From contig NZ_QWLJ01000002.1 in assembly GCF_009917385.1 (NCBI RefSeq), positions 186,001 to 250,000 on the forward strand: 64,000 nucleotides of DNA. The letters are read 5' to 3'. The DNA comes from Roseburia sp. 1XD42-34. GTDB lineage: Bacteria; Bacillota; Bacilli; Bacillales; Amphibacillaceae. The position numbers and the translations under genes were made by a program. The notes beneath the pieces are model-generated. The model did not search any database. It was given only the letters and a program-made list of their open reading frames with translations, and was not told where the DNA came from. This document shows, one piece after another, positions 59,733-64,000 of the stretch. Position 1 is the first letter of the stretch; each line of letters starts with the position of its first letter.

Positions 59733-61217
59733 ATGATCTATTCCTATTTAGCAGGACTTATCGATCAAGCAACCTCAGTTGAGATGATAGAATATGCTGA
59801 TAAATTATATGCGCGTAACCAGATCATGCGTTTGTTGTATTTGGAATCATTTCCGAATGAAGCTGTACCTGTAAAAGATATACCCATACCGAACCTATTA
59901 GATAAATTGATAGAATATGCGATTGAACACGATATCATTCGTGATATTTTAAGCGAGAAAGAAATCTTGGCAGCTAATATTATGAATTGTCTCGTTCCGC
60001 CTCCTTCTGTGGTAAATAAGGTCTTTTATAAAAAAATTATCCAATCCTCAGTAAAGGCTACCGATTATTTTTACGCTCTTTCAAGGAATAGTAATTATAT
60101 TCAAATGAACCGGATTGCGAAAAACATGAGCTATAAAACGAAGACACCTTATGGAACTATGGATATAACAATTAATTTATCTAAGCCAGAAAAAGACCCC
60201 GAACAAATTAAATTAGAACGAGAAAAAAACAAGAATATTACCTATCCCAAATGTTTATTATGTGTGGAGAATGAAGGTTATACAGGTAGAATCGACCACC
60301 CCGCGCGTGCAAACCATCGAATGATAAGAGTACCTCTAATCGATGAAATGTGGTTTTTTCAATATTCGCCGTACGTTTATTATAATGAACATAGTATTTT
60401 ATTATCGGAACAACATAGAAATATGAAAATCGATAAGCAAACGTTCGCAAGACTTTTAGCTTTTACAGAAAAATTCCCACATTATTTTATTGGCTCTAAT
60501 GCAGACTTACCAATTGTGGGTGGATCGATCTTGAGTCACGACCATTATCAAGCGGGGCGTTATGAGTTTGCAATGACGAATGCTGAAGAGGTATTTCCAT
60601 TTTCTTGGAAACAGTTTCCGCAACTGCATTGTGCTGTGCTACATTGGCCATTATCGGTCATTCGATTAAAAGGAAAGCATACATTTGATTTAGTAGACGC
60701 AGCAGACGAGGTCTTAACAGTCTGGAAAAGTTATTCTGATGAAACAGCGGATATTATAGCATTTACAGAGCAAACACCTCATAACACCATTACGCCGATT
60801 GCTAGAAAACGTAACGGTGTGTATGAGTTGGATCTTGTATTACGAAATAACCGGACAACAGAACAATATCCGCAAGGTATTTTCCATCCGCATGCAGATG
60901 TGCATCATATTAAAAAGGAAAATATTGGTTTGATTGAAGTAATGGGACTAGCAGTCTTGCCTGCGAGATTAAAGCAAGAATTAGCTGAGATAGAAAGCTT
61001 TTTATTAGGTGAACACAAGCAAGTTGCTGTTTATCATAGAGATTGGGCAAAAAAATTGAAGAAACAGTACCCAGCTGTCGGATCATCTGCTGAGGCACAG
61101 CAGATTGTGCGCAAAGAAGTTGGAGATAAGTTTGTCCGTATTTTACAAGATGCAGGTGTATTTAAGGATTACCAATCGTTTAAACGGTTTATCCATGTGT
61201 TATGTGAACGAATATAG
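59733..61217 (+). CDS. galT: UDP-glucose--hexose-1-phosphate uridylyltransferase (Firmicutes GalT type)
   Basis: 494 residues, the long Firmicutes form. CLLCVENEGYTGRIDHPARANHR, YFQYSPYVYYNEHSILLS-type block and the nucleophile loop GGSILSHDHYQAG (His-x-His) are present, followed by the GalP_UDP C-terminal domain (NTITPIARKRNGVYELDLVLRNN). It swaps galactose 1-phosphate into UDP-galactose, which GalE then returns to UDP-glucose. AAGGAGGGG precedes the ATG. 121 bases after the ROK gene. Confidence 0.9.
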   Translation: MIYSYLAGLIDQATSVEMIEYADKLYARNQIMRLLYLESFPNEAVPVKDIPIPNLLDKLIEYAIEHDIIRDILSEKEILAANIMNCLVPPPSVVNKVFYKKIIQSSVKATDYFYALSRNSNYIQMNRIAKNMSYKTKTPYGTMDITINLSKPEKDPEQIKLEREKNKNITYPKCLLCVENEGYTGRIDHPARANHRMIRVPLIDEMWFFQYSPYVYYNEHSILLSEQHRNMKIDKQTFARLLAFTEKFPHYFIGSNADLPIVGGSILSHDHYQAGRYEFAMTNAEEVFPFSWKQFPQLHCAVLHWPLSVIRLKGKHTFDLVDAADEVLTVWKSYSDETADIIAFTEQTPHNTITPIARKRNGVYELDLVLRNNRTTEQYPQGIFHPHADVHHIKKENIGLIEVMGLAVLPARLKQELAEIESFLLGEHKQVAVYHRDWAKKLKKQYPAVGSSAEAQQIVRKEVGDKFVRILQDAGVFKDYQSFKRFIHVLCERI

Positions 61218-61407
61218 GAAGTTATTTCGTGAAATGGATAATGATATTGGCGACATCTCGAATCAGTTATCTGACCAGCATAAGCGATAGTTGTTCGGCA
61301 CTATTGGTTATTTGTTTATCCAAAGAAAGAATCGGTAAAGCACATGGTGTTAGTTGGAGCGCAAACTTTTTAATCGAACCTAAACGTTTTATAGAAGCTG
61401 TACATTG

Positions 61408-61440
61408 CCCTCCTTTGGATATTTGTTTTTCAAAGGAGGG
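61408..61440. terminator. Hairpin downstream of galT
   Basis: CCCTCCTTTG (61408-61417) pairs with CAAAGGAGGG (61431-61440). No T-run on either side, so termination is uncertain. The stretch 61218-61470 shows no gene. Confidence 0.5.
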
Positions 61441-61470
61441 TAATTCAATTTCTAAATTCGTACATCTTGC

Positions 61471-61935
61471 TTATAATTGCTTGCGTATGGATAAGTAATA
61501 AATCGTTATTTGTGCGATCGGGTAAACAAACAGAAGCAACATTGGATAGAATGGGATCACGTCATCTATGAATGGATAGAGAAGCATGAGGAAGAGCGTA
61601 AAACCAAATACAAAGGGCATGAAAAGGTAAACTTTACGACACGCGTTTGCTGTAATTATTTTTTCTCGCTCATCCTGTTCAGAAAACTCTACTGGCATAA
61701 GTAATTTCAAAGATATATTTTTATGTTTTTTGGAATTATGCCGGTATAGTAAGAGTCCGAAACCAGTTGAAATAAATAAAAAGATAATCGTTGGAGTAAT
61801 ATTTACGGATGCTTGGGTACCATCATTTTTAATCATGTATGCTACTTGACTTGCAAATGAATAAAGCGGTATAAACCCCCAAGCAGTTAACAAAAATCCA
61901 AATATGCTAATCCAATAAATCCATTTCTTTTTCAT
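61471..61935 (-). CDS. Small integral membrane protein, partner of the Xre regulator
   Basis: 154 residues with four hydrophobic segments (about 7-30, 47-65, 103-122, 127-147) and a charged loop containing VEFSEQDEREKIITANACRK. This arrangement resembles the DUF2178-type proteins that are usually encoded next to a small Xre regulator. Function unknown. GGAGGAGAG precedes the ATG; the start overlaps the end of the regulator gene by 29 bases. Confidence 0.75.
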   Translation of the reverse strand: MKKKWIYWISIFGFLLTAWGFIPLYSFASQVAYMIKNDGTQASVNITPTIIFLFISTGFGLLLYRHNSKKHKNISLKLLMPVEFSEQDEREKIITANACRKVYLFMPFVFGFTLFLMLLYPFIDDVIPFYPMLLLFVYPIAQITIYYLSIRKQL

Positions 61936-62143
61936 CGTCTCTCTCCTCCTGTAGCCAAAAAGTTTTTTCCATAGGTAGACAGAAAGTTCTACATATATTT
62001 AAGGCAAGAAATAAGGATGGAACATAATCTCCTTTTTCAATCGCCGCAATGGTCTGTCGAGTAACGCCAACTTTTTTCGCCAGTTGTTCTTGGGTTAAAT
62101 TAAACCGTGCTCTCAACTCCTTTACACGATTATGTAATTTCAA
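61907..62143 (-). CDS. Small Xre-family transcription regulator
   Basis: 78 residues. Single helix-turn-helix domain (LRARFNLTQEQLAKKVGVTRQTIAAIEKG) of the YozG/Cro type, with a C-terminal tail. Probably represses its own two-gene operon with the membrane protein. TTG start at 62143, AAGGAG upstream. Confidence 0.85.
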   Translation of the reverse strand: MKLHNRVKELRARFNLTQEQLAKKVGVTRQTIAAIEKGDYVPSLFLALNICRTFCLPMEKTFWLQEERDDEKEMDLLD

Positions 62144-62569
62144 TCAAGCCAGCTCCTTCCTAAGCATCTTCTATTACTTACATCTCATATTTTTACGCTT
62201 TCCATAAAAGTTTCTATAAAGGAGTGTATTATTTTTATTTGTTAATGTCAAGTTTACCTAACATTTTGTTTAGTTGATTTAACTGCAGTGTGGTTTTAGA
62301 TCATAATTGTTGTGACAATAAAATAATTAGGTTCTAAAAAATAGTTATTTCTATCGGAAAATTGTTGTTTACTTAGGATAATTTACATGGTACAAATAAC
62401 GGATGTTCAAATCAGAGGTAATCGTGTACATTGAAGATATAAAATACATAAAATTGATACTACACTTGTTTGTCCACACACTAGTCTTCAAATGGGTTTA
62501 CCATCGTGTTTATTGTTAGAGATGGTAGAGCGTATATTATAAATGTTCCGCAATTAAGACCTATTACGT

Positions 62570-62737
62570 ATATACTCCCACTTCACGAGTTGGATCATCT
62601 GTACTGCAACAAGTCTAAGTAGGAGATAACAGCACCTATCCATATTTTGTAAGAGGGGCTTTAGGTCATACCATTACGTTATAACAATCCGTGGGGCGAA
62701 ATGAAAACACCTACTGATCAAAGATTCCCTTTATCGA
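62570..62737 (+). repeat. Structured repeat family B, copy 12
   Basis: GTTGGATCATCTGTACTGCAAC, AGTAGGAGATAACAGCACC, GAGGGGCTTTAGGTCATACC and GTGGGGCGAAATGAAAACACC; the end reads AAAGATTCCCTTTA. The 5' end is degenerate. 62144-62569 shows no gene. Confidence 0.7.
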
Positions 62738-62857
62738 AAAATGCTTTCCAAACTGCTACATTATTTTCCCCATTCCAATTATTGAAAAATTTTTTCCAAT
62801 CCCATCATTGTTTAATGGTGTTTCCATATATTAAAAAATTAAAATGGAGGAGAAAAA

Positions 62858-64000
62858 ATGGCAAAACGTTTATTTCTTTCGTTGCTGACCGGTTTGCTAC
62901 TATTAACCACTCCATCTTATGTCATGGCACAATCGCAAAGTTTGCCTAATCCAAAAAAAGTCGGTGTGGGAACAGAACAATCCATATTGGGTAAGGGGAA
63001 TAATGGAAATAATGAAACACCAGGGGAATGGTTTGTAGGTAAATCACCGGCTAACCCAGTACCGAATGCTCCAGTGTTATTATTTGTACCTGGTTTGAAT
63101 AACGTTGCGCAAATATTTTGGGAGGAGAATGGTCTATACGAAGCGGCGTATGAATCTGGTTATGAAACTACGTTTATCCAGCTTTATGATGCTGGAGGCG
63201 CTTCGGCGGATATGTGGGATAATGGAAAATTATTGGCAGAAAAAATAGAAGAAATTTCTGCTCATTTTCAAGGAAAACCGATTACGGTCATAGCCTACAG
63301 TAAAGGGGGAGTTGATACGCAAGCTGCTGTGGCATACTATGGAGCATGGCAATATGTAGATCGGATCATTACTTTATCCAGTCCCCATCACGGATCGGAA
63401 TTGGCTGATTTGGCAAATAGTAATTGGGCTGGGTGGCTAGCACAGTTACTTGGGCTTCGTGGTGAAGGGACCGCAGCTGTAGAGACGGGATATATGGAAT
63501 ATTTTCGTTCATTAACAGATGAGCGACCGTATGCGTACGTGAATGATTTTTACACTTTCGGTGGTACGGACTGGGGATCGATGTTTTCCCCGACTTGGTT
63601 TGGGGGGATATATTTATCGAATTATGGTGCTAACGACGGCGTAGTGACAGCGGTAAGTACTCGATTGCCAAAGGGTGAAGAAGTTGCAATTGGCAATTGG
63701 AATCATAATTCCATTCGAAGCAATGTCCTCTTTCCTGTTTTAGAAGAATATATTTTTGCGGAGAGCCAACCAACCAAGCCTCATTCCTTCAATGCGGGGT
63801 TAGAGGTAAGACCAGCTACAATAGAACAGTATGTGTATGGGAGTGGGTTAGAAAAAAATAAACACACAAAGCATGCTTTTCCAATAGAGGAAGCTGTCGA
63901 TAAAGTGAACATTCAATTATATACTGCAAGCCCGTTAGATGAGGTGCAACTTGTTGATCCAAACGGGAAAAATTATCTAGTAACGCAGGTAGCCAAGCAA
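62858..64000 (+). CDS. Secreted lipase/esterase-like alpha/beta hydrolase, partial (right edge)
   Basis: 381 residues before the window ends, frame still open. Signal peptide about 1-24 (LFLSLLTGLLLLTTPSYVMA). The alpha/beta-hydrolase core follows: LLFVPGLNNVAQIFWEE (oxyanion region) and nucleophile elbow VIAYSKGGVDTQAA (Ser in YSKGG), SSPHHGSELADLA, NDGVVTAVS (Asp) and GNWNHNSI (His). The C-terminal part (from about 310) reads like an added beta domain (VNIQLYTASPLDEVQLVDPNG). GGAGGAG precedes the ATG. Substrate unknown. Confidence 0.85.
   Translation, partial: MAKRLFLSLLTGLLLLTTPSYVMAQSQSLPNPKKVGVGTEQSILGKGNNGNNETPGEWFVGKSPANPVPNAPVLLFVPGLNNVAQIFWEENGLYEAAYESGYETTFIQLYDAGGASADMWDNGKLLAEKIEEISAHFQGKPITVIAYSKGGVDTQAAVAYYGAWQYVDRIITLSSPHHGSELADLANSNWAGWLAQLLGLRGEGTAAVETGYMEYFRSLTDERPYAYVNDFYTFGGTDWGSMFSPTWFGGIYLSNYGANDGVVTAVSTRLPKGEEVAIGNWNHNSIRSNVLFPVLEEYIFAESQPTKPHSFNAGLEVRPATIEQYVYGSGLEKNKHTKHAFPIEEAVDKVNIQLYTASPLDEVQLVDPNGKNYLVTQVAKQ

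Noticed and set aside
61229-61498. An 89-codon + strand frame after galT
   Set aside because: No ribosome site, it contains the hairpin at 61408-61440 and it overlaps the membrane-protein gene on the other strand.

Overview
The window looks like chromosomal DNA of a low-GC, spore-former-type Bacillaceae. The protein sequences and gene orders (glcT-ptsG, manR-manP-manA, the ilv-leu operon with a T-box, a stand-alone nitric oxide synthase, YitT, YvgN-like and AspT/YidE-like proteins) fit a Virgibacillus/Oceanobacillus-type halotolerant bacillus. The genus is inference; no rRNA or tRNA gene was found.

Layout. 1-13 kb: a partial secreted lamin-tail-domain protein, two paralogous AspT/YidE-type transporters that bracket a sigma factor, and an N-acyl amino acid group (M20 aminoacylase, YfcC transporter, OSBS/N-acylamino acid racemase); then a bacterial NO synthase. 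13-26 kb: sugar uptake. GlcT and its RNA antiterminator site control ptsG; next come a GH4-like protein that has lost both metal ligands, a succinate-semialdehyde-type dehydrogenase, the debris of an old PTS/PRD locus, and the mannose genes manR-manP-manA. 26-29.5 kb: a small unknown protein, a K+/H+ antiporter and an aldo/keto reductase. 29.5-41.5 kb: ilvD, then a strong promoter and a leucine T-box ahead of ilvB-ilvN-ilvC-leuA-leuB-leuC-leuD-ilvA, covering all of leucine/valine and most of isoleucine synthesis.

41.6-44.8 kb: YitT, an SRPBCC protein and galE. 45-61 kb is the most distinctive part: a mucin-type O-glycan (Gal-beta-1,3-GalNAc) foraging locus. It has a secreted GH101 endo-alpha-N-acetylgalactosaminidase, an AraC-type regulator, an ABC importer (binding protein and two permeases, no ATPase), a GH112 galacto-N-biose phosphorylase, a tiny translationally coupled membrane protein, a ROK kinase lacking the usual zinc motif and a GalT, with galE just upstream. 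The GH101 and binding-protein promoters share an almost identical 32-bp block containing a cre-like site, which ties the extracellular and intracellular parts into one regulon. A broken glutamyl-endopeptidase-type protease gene lies inside this region. 61.4-64 kb: an Xre regulator/membrane protein pair and the start of a secreted lipase-like serine hydrolase.

The gaps between genes are populated by two unrelated repeat families. Family B (about 100-195 bp, 12 copies seen, 11 in the same orientation) folds into hairpins with compensatory changes and often supplies the stop codon of the neighbouring gene. Family A (about 245 bp, 2 full copies plus 2 interrupted or partial) is sometimes interrupted by, or joined to, family B. 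Stop-codon reuse by family B, and its presence inside the leu and man operons, suggests that it acts as a mobile or structural RNA element.
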